From Micractinium sp. NFX-FRZ (Eukaryota > Chlorophyta > Trebouxiophyceae > Chlorellales > Chlorellaceae): a stretch of DNA of 64,000 bases. Location: positions 124,001 through 188,000 of the forward strand of contig JAPTJF010000002.1 in assembly GCA_029339195.1 (NCBI GenBank), read 5' to 3'. The notes under the pieces were generated by a model. That model was not told the origin of the DNA. It saw only the letters and a list, made by a program, of their open reading frames with translations, and ran no database searches. The position numbers were made by a program, and so were the translations under genes. Position 1 is the stretch's first letter; every line of letters starts with the position of its first letter. Of this stretch, positions 21,420 to 32,082 are shown piece after piece.

Positions 21420-24204
21420 ATGTCCTTCGCGGGACTCTTCCACCCAGTGGATCAAGCGGGAGACCTGATGAAGCTGGGGCACAAACGCCCCGAGTGGCAC
21501 CGCCGCTTCTTCGTGCTCAAGGCAGGTGGCGCCCCGCTGCGGCGCCCAAGGGGCGCCCCGGCAACGTGCGTGCCACAGGAACCATGCCCACCCTCCCTCT
21601 CGCCCGTCGCACCCCTCCCGCTGTCCCTCAGGGCAACTTCCTGTTCTACTTCAAGGGCCGCCGCCAGACGCAGCTGGCCAAGCGGCTGCAGGGCGTGATC
21701 CCCCTGGAGGTGTGCGCATGGGGCTGGGTGGAGCCATTTGGGGTGTCGTGAAGGCTGGATGCAAGTGCTAGCTTGAAGCACCCAGAACCCATCCTGCACC
21801 TTGCCCTGCGTGTTCTCTGCTAGATCAGTGCTCAGCCACCTTTCCCCCCCTCCTTGCTGCCCCACTGCTGCTCATGACATCCCACCACCTGCTCCCTCCC
21901 CCCACGCCCCCCTGCAGAACGCCAAGATCGAGACGGAGCTGCCCCCTGACGCCGTCATGCCCCAGGACGCGCGCAGCAGCCCGTCGTCTGGTGAGTGGGA
22001 GATCGGTGGCAGGGGCAGAGCGGTGCAATGCAGGTATCACAGTTGGGGAGGTGGGAGATCTCCTCTAGAGCGGCATTTGTTTTGCTGCATCGAGCGGGGA
22101 GATGTGAGCTGCTTTGCGGGCGCCCCTTGTGCTGCTCAAGGTGGTAACTGGCTTGCAACCCATTCCCCTGCCCGCGGCGCGGCAGGCTACGTGATCACCA
22201 TCACCCTGCACTCCACCCACGCCTTCACCTGCAAGCACCCCTTCTACGTGCTGTCGGCTCCCAGCGAGGAGGTGCAGGTGGGGGCACAGCCAACCCGGGG
22301 GCGAGGGGAGGCAGGTGGCTCAAGCTAGCATGGCATTTGCTGGGTAGTGACAAACAGCAGTGCACGCTTGGCAAGCATGAAGTGTATGCAACGAGTGCCG
22401 TGCAGCAGCTACCTGCTGCCTCTTGCTTCGATCCTGGCGGTGCCTGAGTGCAGCAGGAAGCCTCACCTGCCCACTTGTCCCTCCCTGTGCCTACGTCCCC
22501 TGACCTGCCCGGTGCAGATGGCCTGGGTGAACGCCATGTTCCAGGTGCGTGGTGGCGTGGGAAGAGGGGAAGTATTGCAGGCGGACAGGCGGGGCAGGCG
22601 GTTGGGAAGCCGGCAGGAAGGCCGCCGGGCTGCCTGCCTGTGAACGGCTGCATGGATGCCGGCAAGGGGCTGTCATGCCCGCCCGCCTTCCGGCCCACTA
22701 CGCCCTTCTGCTGCTCCAATCGGCCCACTTTTCGCTCGCCCTGCTGCAGGCCGCCATCCCGCGTGCCGACCTGATCCAGCACCTGGTGGCCGCCGGCAAG
22801 CTGCCAGAGGCCCTAGCTGCATACTCCTCCAGCGTGCAGGCACGTCTGGCTGTTGTCCTAGAAATGAGGCGGGGATGCGGTGGGGCGGGGCAGCGCCAAC
22901 CAGGAATGGCAGGCCGCTAACACCCGCATACGCGCGGCCCTGTGCTCGCTCCATGCCCCCCAGCGCGTGCAGCACACACTGTGCAATCACCGGCGGAGCC
23001 CCGCATGGGCTGTCTGCCGCCAATGGTGCCCGTGCTGTGCATGCAAACAGCAGTTGCCCTGCTGCGCCCCTTTTGCTGCATGCCAACAACAAGTGCTGGC
23101 CCCTGCTCCTCATGTGTGCCCGCAGAAGAACTTCCCGGTGGCGGACGCGGCGGTGGTCAGCACGGGCGGGCGCGCGCACACCGCGGCGCTGGCCAACCTG
23201 GGCACCCTGCCAAGTGAGCGGGCTGGGGCTGCGTGGAACGGGCGGGGGTGGGGGTTGGGGGTCTTCTGTACCTCTCTTCTCCGGTCAAGAGCAGGGGAGA
23301 CGGGCGGGCATGGGCAGGCTGGCGCCAGCAGAGCACTCAGTCCAGCATGTGCCACCCTGCCTTGCCTTCAGTGTTACAAGGGTGCCAGTGCCATTCTACC
23401 ACTGCGCTTTGCCGAGCCATTCTGCCCATTAAAAGCACTCCCTAAGACCTGCCTTTGCCGCTCCCCCTGCAGGCACGATCCGCCGTCACAAGGCCCTGCC
23501 TGCAGTCGGCGACGTCACGCAGCTTCCCGTGGTGGTGCCCGACCGCCCACCCACACCTGCCAGCGTGCTGGCCCGCACCGAAACCGGCAGCCTGGTCACC
23601 GCCTCGCCCAACAATGTGGTGCACCGCACAGAGTCCCCGTTTGGCCCAGCGGCAGGCAGCAGCTACGGTGGCAGCGTCCCTAGCAGCCCCCTGGCTGCGC
23701 CCAGCTTCAAGCGCCAGCCCCAGGCAGTCGTGGCCATGAGCGCTGCGGCGGGTGTGGCAGCCTCAGCGGCTGCTGACTCGGCCAGTGCTGGCGGGGTGGA
23801 AGCAGATGAGCAGGGCAAGACGGCTGGGGAGGGGGAGCAAGGACTGGGCAAGGCCGGAAGTGCAGGTGCGGCGTCGGATAGTGGCAGCGTCATCACAGCA
23901 TACGCCAGCAGTCTGGATGCGCAGCCGCGGCACTGGGCAGACAACCCTCTGGCCGGGCGGCGCAGCGAAAGCGGCGGCTTCACGTCTCCCCAAGACGGCA
24001 GGGCCTCCTCGATCAACGTGCAGAGCAGCAGTGGGCGGAGGACCAGCCCACACTAGAAGGCCCACACCACCCTGCTGACCAAGCTGCGGCGTCCTGCCTC
24101 CCTGCCCGCCCGCAGGGCCCGGCAGGATCAAGCGCGCCCTGCTGCGGCAGCAGGCCAAGAAGACGGCCAGCCCCCCATCAATGGACGAGATGGTGGAGGC
24201 CTGA
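21420..24204 (+). CDS. Pleckstrin-homology (PH) domain protein (9 exons)
   Basis: Predicted phosphoinositide- or protein-binding adaptor; partner unknown. Exons: 21420-21521, 21632-21709, 21918-21990, 22186-22277, 22518-22544, 22750-22839, 23126-23213, 23473-24030, 24116-24204; 398 aa. PH landmarks in order: GDLMKLGHKRPEWHRRFFVL (beta1-beta2), GNFLFYFKGRR, GVIPLE, GYVITITLHSTHAFTCKHPF with YVLSAPSEEVQ, and MAWVNAMFQAA, where the Trp of the C-terminal helix is conserved. The part after about residue 155 is Ser/Ala/Pro-rich and probably disordered, ending KRALLRQQAKKTASPP-SMDEMVEA. Introns after exons 1 and 6 start with GC (21522, 22840). Exon 5 is a 27-nt micro-exon carrying the conserved Trp. 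If the last intron (24031-24115) is not spliced, translation stops at about 24056 instead; phase favours splicing. No kinase, GAP or lipid-transfer domain follows the PH domain. Confidence 0.85.
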
Positions 24205-25047
24205 GGCCTGTGTACTTTTATGAGGGGAAGCCGAGGGGGCACCCCTCCCCGCCTTTGACCCCATGTCGACCGACCCCCCGTGTCGACTGAAGATGCCTGT
24301 GTGCCGTACTGGCCTGAGCCACCCCACCTGTGAGCCTGCTTAGAATAGGAACTCCATTTCGGCCCATCACCCGCCCCGCCGCACGTGCGCATGCTGTGAC
24401 CCACCTGCTCCCGTACTCTCCTGACCTGTCCACGTGCCTTCAGTGAACACACAGCCAGGCATTACACGTCTACATGCAACAACACAAGATGGAATGGCAA
24501 ATGTAACTTGCTTCAGCTCACTAACACTAAAGGGGAGGATTCGCAATGGCACAGGGGCATGCCGGCTTGAGAGGTTGGCAAACCGGGGCTTTTAAGCACG
24601 ACACAGGGGCAGGGCAGGCGTGGGAACAACGTTAGGGCGGGGTCTCCGCGGGTAGGGTTGCACCCGGGTGTTTGTTTGGCGGGGTTGCAGGGTTTTCGGC
24701 AAGGCATACTCGAATATTTATTCAAAACTGGGTCCGGTGGCAAAACTTGGGTCGGTGCACCAGCCAGGCTCCAGCTCCTTCCCGCTGTCATCTGGCCAGA
24801 AAACTGACACGGCTGGGGTGGGGTGACGCTCCTTGCCGGCCCCCGCTGGCAGCCCTGACTGCTGGCGCAGCAGCGGCGCAGGCGGCAAGAGCCACTCTCT
24901 CCCAGGCCGGCGCCTAGGCGCCAACGCCCTGCAGGCCGCTGGCGCCTTGGCGTGAGCGCCAACGCTCCGCAGGCTTGCACCTTCATGCCACCTCGGCGGG
25001 GCGGCCTCTGGCTGTGCGGCGGCTTGACAAGCGGCGCCAGCCGCCCC
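24205..25047. other. Tail-to-tail intergenic, no gene seen
   Basis: 843 bp between the PH-domain gene (+) and the ACX4-type gene (-). It contains a copy (24971-25010) of the sequence around the ACX4 stop codon but no other gene or RNA. Confidence 0.5.
24971..25010 (-). repeat. Echo of the last-exon end of the acyl-CoA oxidase gene
   Basis: Resembles 25050-25090 (the [11 protein letters not shown] coding end) with substitutions, 79 bp away. It lies downstream of the stop, so this copy is outside any intron in the present model. Confidence 0.65.
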
Positions 25048-28000
25048 TCAGGCCTGCACCTGCACGCCTCCGCGGCGGGGCGGCTTGATGGCGGAGATGC
25101 CTGTGGCCCCGCGCCCCGCCACCAGCGCATTCACCTCGTATGTCCCCTCGTAGCTGCAGCATGGGAGCGACAACAAGAGCGCATCAAGCAGCGAGGTGTG
25201 CCGTCCAACCACAGCGTTTGTGCATGTCCTAGTAGGCCCCACTCGCACCCCCCCCACACACAGACCCCACTGTCACCCTTCACCCCATCACCCGTCGCCC
25301 CCGCCTGCGCCCTGCTCCTCCGGCTGCCGCTTCGCCCCTTGGCCGGCCTCAGCGTTGCGAAAGGCAGTGGCCAATCAGCGTGATTGCCAGCCCCACCCCT
25401 TTTCTCCGCCCCTTGATCGACCCCCCCCCCCCCCCCCCAAATGATCCAGCAACCACCCCAAGCACCTGTAGTAGGCCTCGGCATCGCAGAACGCCTCGGC
25501 CACCGGGGGCCCCACCCTCACCCTGTTGCCTCACATCACCCTGGAGACCACCGGGCACCCCAAGCACCTGTAGTAGGCCTCGGCATCGCAGAAGGCCTTG
25601 GCCACCAGGAACTCGGACAGGATGCCGTTGCCGCCCAGCAGCTCGCGGCCCAGGGACACCACCTGCCCGGGGAGGGGCAGCAGGGGGTTAGGTATGCAGG
25701 GGAGACAAAGCAGCGCAGGTGTGTGAGGCACGGCACGGGACGGGTGCCCAGGGGTGGGTGGGTTCGACACCCACGGGCGCCCCCTGGGTTTGCAGGGGTG
25801 GAGGGCAGGGCAGGAGGAGGGTGGGAGGGCAGGGCCGGGAGGTGTGCGGCAGGAGGGGGGCTGGCGCGCACCAGACCGCAGGCCTGCCCTGCCCGGCTCT
25901 CAGGGACACACAGGCTCACTGCACCCCAGGGACACACAGGCTCACTACACCCCACGCACTGCCGCTGCCCGTGCCCACCCGCACCCCACGCCCCGCGCCC
26001 ACCTCGCGCCCGCGCAGCGTGGTCCACGCCTTGACCAGGCTGGCCTGCTCGTGGCTCATCGTGCCCGCCTCGCACAGCTGGGTCAGGCGCCAGGCCATCA
26101 GCCACATCGCCTGGATGGTGGACAGCATGCGCTGCAGCTTCTCCTGCACACGCATGGAACGACGGGACGAACAGGGTTATTGTAAAATGCCGTTGACCAC
26201 AAGAGGGGGAGCGGGGTGGACAGCATGCCCTGCAGCTTCCCCTGCAACCAGCGTAGACTGGGGGAGGGGCAGCGCAAGGCACGTGGGGCGTGTGGCAGGG
26301 GGCGTTGCCCTGCCCAAGTCTACCTCCCTCACCCCCTGCGCCGTCTTCTGTGCACCCTCTGCTTCGTGTGAACCCCCACTCGTGCCAACCCACTCCCCCA
26401 CCCCCTGCGCCGTCTTCTCTGCACCCTCTGCTTCGTGTGAACCCCCACCCGTGCCAACCCACTCCCCCACCCCCGGCGCCGTCTTCTCTGTACCCTCTGC
26501 TTCGTGTGAACCCCCACCCGTGCCAACCCACTCCCCCACCCCTTGTGCCGGCGTCCCTGCAACTCTTGCTTCATGTGCACCCCACCCGTGCAAGCCCCCT
26601 CATCCCCACCCCTCCACCCCACCCGTGCAAGCCCCCTCATCTCCACCCCTCCACCCCACCCCACCCCACGCGCCTGCATGAGCTGGAAGGAGGCCAGCGG
26701 TGCGCCAAACTGCTTGCGCTGCTGCAGGTAGCGTGCGCACATGTCGTAGGCGCCCAGGGAGAGGCCCACGGGCTGCCAGGCCACCATGACGCGCGACAGG
26801 CCCAGCACCTTGTTGGTGTCGGAGAAGCTCGACACGCCTGCAGCGGGAGGATTGGGACTAACAAGTGTTCCTTGAGTTGCACTACTCCCTACATCAACAG
26901 AATGAATAGGTAATGTTGGAAACATACACTGGATGTTGGAAGACAGGGGGGCTAGTAGGCAAAGCCCGGCGCCCCTTGTGGGTGTGCTGGGCACGCAGAT
27001 CTGTGTGCATGGGCAACACATCGCAGCTCGCGGCTGGGTGCAACCGACCCAGCGGCCGACGCACGCTTCCCAAGAGCGCAAGCAGGGGCCGTGGTTGGAG
27101 CCTGGCTTGCGCGCTGCCCCCGATCTGTGTACCTCCCGCTGCCATAATGCAGCCCGCACGTCCCGCCCACCAAAGAGGGGAGCCCACTTCAGCCCCTGTG
27201 CCCCAACAGCCCACCTGGCAGGCGGTCGGAGTCGGGCACGAAGCACTCGTTGAGGAAGATGTCTCCGTTCTGCACGCAGCGCAGGGCAATCTTGTTCTCC
27301 ATCTTCTTGGCCTGCGGCAAACAAATGTTGAGGGGAGGGAGGGAGGGAGGCAGGGAGGGAAGGAATGGAGCGGGGGGCGGGCAGAGCAGGGCAAGCAGAG
27401 TGGGGGCGAGCAGGCAGCGGTGCTAGCAGTCATATTAAGCAAGGCCGAGTCTTAGCTGTCGGCCCAGGGCCCACTTACCGAGTAGCCGGGGTTCTCCTTG
27501 CAGCGCACGATGAAGGCGTTGACCTGCCCGCTCTCGCTGTTGCGCGCCCAGATCACGGCAATGTCGGACCAGGTGGAGTTGCCAATCCAGCGCTGCACAG
27601 GGGGGTGGGGGAGAGTGAGGGCAGGGGTAAGCAAGGCGGGGCGGGGCGGGCGGACAACCGGGACCAGGGGGCAGGGACGGGAAGAGTGGCAAGGCATGGA
27701 GGGTGGGGGGATTGACATGCACATGCAGCTGCTTGCGTGCGTGCAAAGCATGCCTGGAGGGTTTGAGCTGGCAGCGGGCACATGTGCGGTCCCATCTGCC
27801 CTCCCGCCTGCCGTGACACACGGCCTCACCTTGCGCCCGTTGAGCACCCAGCCGCCCTCCACGCGGCGTGCGGTGGTGGTGAGGGCGGAGGCGTCAGACC
27901 CGTTGGAGGGCTCCGTCAGCGCCCAGCAGCCCACCTTCCTGCAGCATAGGACGCCAGGGGGACAGAGCAACGAGGTAGGCAGTTGTGAGAGCGGGGGTGG

Positions 28001-30468
28001 GAGATTGGGGCAGCAGGGGGTGGCGAGCTTTGCGAGGAACGGCCGGCATGTGGTGAGGGGTGAGCAGGAGAGCAATGCAGGAAGTGCCGGCCCCGGAATG
28101 TGCCTCAGGCCAGCGGCACGCTCCCCCGCCAAACTACCCCTCCCAACCTTCAACCCGGGCATGCAAATCACCCCTGCCTTCCACCTGCCCCACCCGCACC
28201 CCGCCCGTTTGAAGCTGGCCAGCTCGGGCAGTCCAGAAAGCTGTCCCCCCTTTGCCATCAGCGGCACACCCGCCCCACCCCCAGTAGCACTCCCCCACCC
28301 GCCCCACTGGTCTCACTTGAAGTCGGCTGGTCGGGCAGTCCAGCCAACACAAGGCGTCGCCACCCCACCTCACCCCTGTCCCCCTGCTGCCACCAGCTTC
28401 CACTCCCCATCCCCACCCCACGGGTCTCACTTGAAGTTTGCCAGGTCGGGCAGCAGCTCCCGCTTCTGCTCCTCGCTGCCCAGCATGCCCACTGCAGGGG
28501 TTCAAGGCACAAGGCGATAGGCGAGTCAAGCTTCGCTGTCGTGTATTTTGGCCCCTTGCTGCCCAGCATGCCCACTGCAGGGGCGCGGGGTGGGGAGCGT
28601 GGCGACATATTCAGAGCACTGGCAGTTGGCCGCCATCCACCAAGCAGGCGAGCCCAGCACACGCTGCACTACCACCTGCACCCGCCACTCGCCCACCCGC
28701 CCACACCCACCGGTGAGGACGGCCAGGAAGGTGTGGACCAGGTAGAAAGTGGAGCAGCTGCCGTCCACGCGGGCCTGCGCCAGGCGGGCGCGGCAGGCGC
28801 AGCAGGGGCAGTTCAGTACTGGTGTCGATGTCAGCAGTGCGCAGGCAAGCTGGCGCCAGCGCAAAGTTCGCCGCCTGCCTGGCGCCCCTGCGCAGCCCCC
28901 CTGTGTGGAGATGCCTGAGCCCCACCTTGCTTGCCCACTCTACCCCGGCCTGCACGCGCACCAGCAGCTTGCACAGGCCAGCTTGATGCCCGCCTAATGG
29001 TCCGCCCTGCGCCCCCACCCACCTCTGTTCCTGCCCCAAGCTTGTGATGCCACCCACCCAGCCACCCCACCCCACCCCACCCTGCCCTCACCAGCTCAAT
29101 GCCCGCCATGGCACAGCCCATCAGGCTCAGCCCCTGGCACCCGTTGCCCTTGAGACTGCCGCCGCCGATGCCCAGCTTCTGCAGAGAGCAGGATGCAGTT
29201 CGGGGGCAATGAGGGGAGGGGCAGGTGCACACTGTATTGCTGCGAAACGCAGGGCTGCGTGCCGCACCGCAGGCGGAGGGGAGTGCCGGGGGCGTCGCCT
29301 GAACGAGCGCCAATCTCCACCCGTTGATGCATGGGGCCAGGCCGATAAAAAAGCAGACTACCTGTGCTGGACAACTCGCAGCCCATGAGCCTCACGAACC
29401 TTCCCCCGCTGCCGCCCCCGCTGCCCCGCCCACTGGGCCCCGCCCGCCCCGCCCAGCTGCTTGCCTGGAAGCCGGGCACCAGGGGGAATGGGAATTCGGC
29501 TCGCTCCCAGTAGCCGGCAATGACGGGGGCGATGTCACGCTCCTGCAGAGATCAAAACAAAAGGCGGGGGGTAATGGTGGCGAGGGTGTGGCACAGCGGA
29601 GGCGAGCGGCCTGGGGGGTGGAGGGCAGGGGAGGTGGTGCACCAGCAAGAGGGGAGGGGCAGCTGGTGGAGGGGATCTGGTGCCGGGCAAATGTAATGCA
29701 GCGCGGGGCGAGCTTTCACTTGCCACAACACCATGTGCCCGGTATTAAGTGGTAACACACCTCCGCCACTGCCTCCAGCTGCACAGCCGCCACAACCACC
29801 CAAACGAGGCGGCCCCGCAGCGCACACGGGCGCTGCATGCACCCACCCAGGCGTGGGTGCCCGTAGCGCACCCACATCACCATCTGCACATGCCGCACAA
29901 CAGCACACAGGCAAGCACAGACGCACCGCAAACTGGCGCACGCGGTCGCGCACTTCGCGCTCCTCCGGGGTCAGCAGGCCGCCCAGGCCCAGCGCGTCGT
30001 GCTTGGCGGGCGGGAACACCGACATGTTCTGCACGGTGCAAGGCGTGGGTTTGAGGCTGGGTTCGGCGTGCACTGGGAAGAGGGAGGAGCGGCTGCGGGC
30101 CGACAGGCTCTTCCAGGAGCGGCAGGGCGGGTTGTGGGGGTGCGACTAACCCCGACTAATCCTGGCAGGCGGCCCGAGCGTCCAGCACACAGGGCCTCGC
30201 CGCCTCACCTGCGCAAACTCAAACTCGGGGGTTGTGCCCAGCCCTGCCAGGGTGAGCTGACGCTCCAGCACATCGACCTCGCCTGCAGAGACGGTCGGGC
30301 AGTGAGTCAGTGAAGCGTGCTGGCGGGCAGGCCGGCAGCGGCGGCGGCGGTGGGCGGCCCAGCAACACCGAGCATGCGGGACCGCCTCTCACTTTGCCCC
30401 GCGTCTGCCTCGCCCGTCAGGTGCGCTCCCAGCACCCGCAGCCTGCTCAGTCCGCGCTCTCGCTGCAT
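25048..30468 (-). CDS. ACX4: ACX4-type acyl-CoA oxidase (glutaryl-CoA dehydrogenase-like clade) with N-terminal PTS2
   Basis: Predicted FAD enzyme catalysing the first step of peroxisomal short-chain beta-oxidation, passing electrons to O2. Exons on -: 30468-30393, 30282-30209, 30028-29927, 29542-29465, 29178-29092, 28774-28711, 28491-28431, 27938-27830, 27592-27479, 27311-27215, 26837-26674, 26143-26003, 25662-25568, 25153-25048; 455 aa (plant ACX4 about 436). ACX4-like blocks: [99 protein letters not shown] and the terminal [20 protein letters not shown]. The catalytic base is Glu423 in YEGT. Residues 9-17, RLRVLGAHL, match the PTS2 consensus exactly. The C-terminus reads GGVQVQA, so the SRL-type PTS1 of plant ACX4 is missing. 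Introns 4 and 11 start with GC; several introns hold boundary echoes. Confidence 0.93.
25457..25506 (-). repeat. Boundary echo of acyl-CoA oxidase exon 13 end and donor
   Basis: Near-perfect 50-bp copy of 25557-25606, including the last AEAYY codons and the gtgctt donor, 100 bp downstream in transcription in intron 13. Both donors look equally usable. Confidence 0.88.
26216..26249 (-). repeat. Boundary echo of acyl-CoA oxidase exon 12 start
   Basis: Copy of 26118-26150 (acceptor side, encoding QRMLSTI region) about 98 bp upstream in transcription, in intron 11, with several substitutions. Confidence 0.75.
26320..26597 (-). repeat. Minisatellite, about 69-bp unit, four copies, in acyl-CoA oxidase intron 11
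   Basis: Four head-to-tail units beginning near 26320, 26389, 26458 and 26528, the middle two nearly identical and the last degenerate. Each unit has CTTCTCTGCACCCTCTGC or a variant. Since 69 is a multiple of 3 the - strand stays open as a 23-residue periodic frame ([17 protein letters not shown] and a short tail), but the splice model places it in an intron. Confidence 0.88.
28205..28345 (-). repeat. Two echoes of acyl-CoA oxidase exon 7 end and donor
   Basis: Segments 28205-28243 and 28309-28345 each resemble the real exon 7 end and donor at 28424-28456 (TTGAAGTTTGCCAGGTCGGG on +). The nearer copy keeps TCTCAC, so the donor is preserved; the farther copy has lost it. Confidence 0.8.
28557..28583 (-). 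repeat. Echo of acyl-CoA oxidase exon 7 acceptor
   Basis: A 27-bp exact copy of the exon 7 start with its CTGCAG acceptor (real site 28478-28500), 80 bp upstream in transcription. Exon 7 is therefore bracketed by copies of both of its ends. Confidence 0.88.
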
Positions 30469-30785
30469 CTCGATCGCCTCCCTTGTTTTGGCGGTGTCGG
30501 CCGTGTCGGGCAGTGCTCGGGGCGTGTACCGTCACTATCCAAGGTGCGATTAGGGCGAATGGGGCGACAATAGGACGACCGCATTTCTATGACGTGTCCT
30601 CGCGAGCTCGCCAGGCGGGCCCTTGCCTCTCAGGCGGCAAAAGACGAGGACTTTGCTGTTCCCGCAAGCTCTGCTCACATTCACAAACCGTCTCCGACAC
30701 CAGGAACCCGTTCCGCCACCGCCTATCCACTCCGACTGTTCCAGCCCTTGGCGCGTCCCGCGTCTCCCGCCCTCCAACAGGCAGC
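30469..30785. promoter_or_regulatory. Shared divergent upstream region, acyl-CoA oxidase / 74-aa gene
   Basis: 317 bp between opposite start codons. A TGACGTGTC at about 30591-30599 contains an ACGT core of the kind bound by plant and algal bZIP factors; a single match of this length is weak evidence. Confidence 0.4.
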
Positions 30786-31252
30786 ATGAGCTATGCCAGA
30801 CTCTCCGCGAGATTCCTCAAACGCTGGCTCCAGGCCTCCAAGGAGAGGGCTGCCGCGTTCATGGAGGATGGTCCACCGACTCTTGAGGTCTGTCTTTTGA
30901 GCGCTGGGCTAGCTCTGGCAGCTGTTTGGCCCCCGTACGACGCATGCTGACCCCCTCTTGAACTCCAATGCCTGCAGGGGCTGCCGCGGGCGGTGCGGGC
31001 CAACGTGCTGCGTGCCGAGAGGTGCGCCGCGCAGGGGCTTCGTTGTGAGCGGGGCTTGTGCGCCACTAGTTGCCTGCCTCATCACCTCAGCTTGCACTTC
31101 CTGTGATGGTGAATTGTCCCACTGCCCGTGCTCACCCACTTTCGTCTCTTGCCGCCGCCCTGCCACCGCACAGGAAGGAGCTGCAGCGGCGCGAGCTCAC
31201 CCGGCTCAGGCGGGAGGCGCGCGATGCCCCCTCTTTCGCCGCGTCCTCCTGA
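30786..31252 (+). CDS. Small basic protein, 74 aa, unknown
   Basis: Not recognised. Exons 30786-30887, 30978-31021, 31174-31252; every junction keeps phase and has good GT/AG sites, which is the main support. The N-terminus MSYARLSARFLKRWLQASKE is an Arg/Lys-rich amphipathic segment reminiscent of mitochondrial presequences or of small respiratory-chain assembly proteins. The remainder is strongly helical and basic (RANVLRAERKELQRRELTRL). No Cys motifs or TM segment. Expression is plausible because it shares a 317-bp upstream region with the acyl-CoA oxidase gene. A spurious model cannot be excluded. Confidence 0.6.
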
Positions 31253-32082
31253 AATCACCCACCGCTGAAGCGTCTGGAAGCCGGAAGCGCCCTGAGCGCA
31301 CATCCCTTCCCTATGTGTACCAATTGCCACCCCCGCTGGCTGGCGACGGGCGCAGGCCTCCCCAAAGGCTACGCGTCGCCCTTCCGTCAGCGTCCCATTT
31401 TTCCAGTGTACCCCCAGGCCTGCTTCCATCCACACTTGACCTGCAGCTGATATTTTGCCGCATGTCCCCACCCTCTACGACTGCCTGCTGCACCTCTGCA
31501 CCAGCCCCGATTTTCTGTCAGCACCCGACTGCTCCCCACTGCCTCTGTTCGCACAGAGCCTGTCACCGCCCAGTTTGATTCCCTCCCTGCCGTCCTTTCA
31601 TTCACCAGCGACTCCCGGCCTTTCTGCCCTGTTCTCCTCCCGAAGATTTTCCGTCCCGCCTTCCATGTACATGCGCCCCTGCCGTGGCGCCCCCGTCTCC
31701 CAACCGCCCCGCCCCGCCAGCTGCCGTTTTCCCTGTTCCCCTCAACGCAGCGCCCTGTAGAGGCACCCCTCCCGCCCCGCCCTCCAAACTTCCTCATCTC
31801 TGCTTTACTTTTCCAGCCCGCACTGCCATTTCCCGGCTTGCTGCAAGCTTCTGTGTCCATGTAAGACACCACGACGCACCGCTGCTGAGCCTGCTGCGCC
31901 ACCACTGGGGGACGATGGAGACGGGCCAGGCCTGGGGAGATCTCCCAGGAGCAGCTGCCAAAGGTAGCCTGGGACTGGGCTCGACTCGACTCACACACAG
32001 CAAACCCAGGACCGGCCATGTGCAGGTGCACGCATCGGCTCTACTGGCACACAGTCCCGCCCGCCATCAGCGGGTTCAACGT
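31253..32082. other. Tail-to-tail intergenic, no gene seen
   Basis: 830 bp between the 74-aa gene (+) and the multipass membrane gene (-). No recognisable coding, RNA or repeat feature. Confidence 0.5.

Noticed and set aside
25421..25440. Poly-C tract
   Set aside because: Homopolymer within an intron of a GC-rich genome; possibly length-uncertain in the assembly, no function inferred.
26320..26597. CRISPR array
   Set aside because: Units are contiguous 69-bp repeats without unique spacers, in a eukaryotic intron; a minisatellite explains them.
27498..28520. 340-codon open frame on +
   Set aside because: Antisense across exons 8-9 and introns of the acyl-CoA oxidase gene, whose identity is certain; no splice-consistent protein on this strand.
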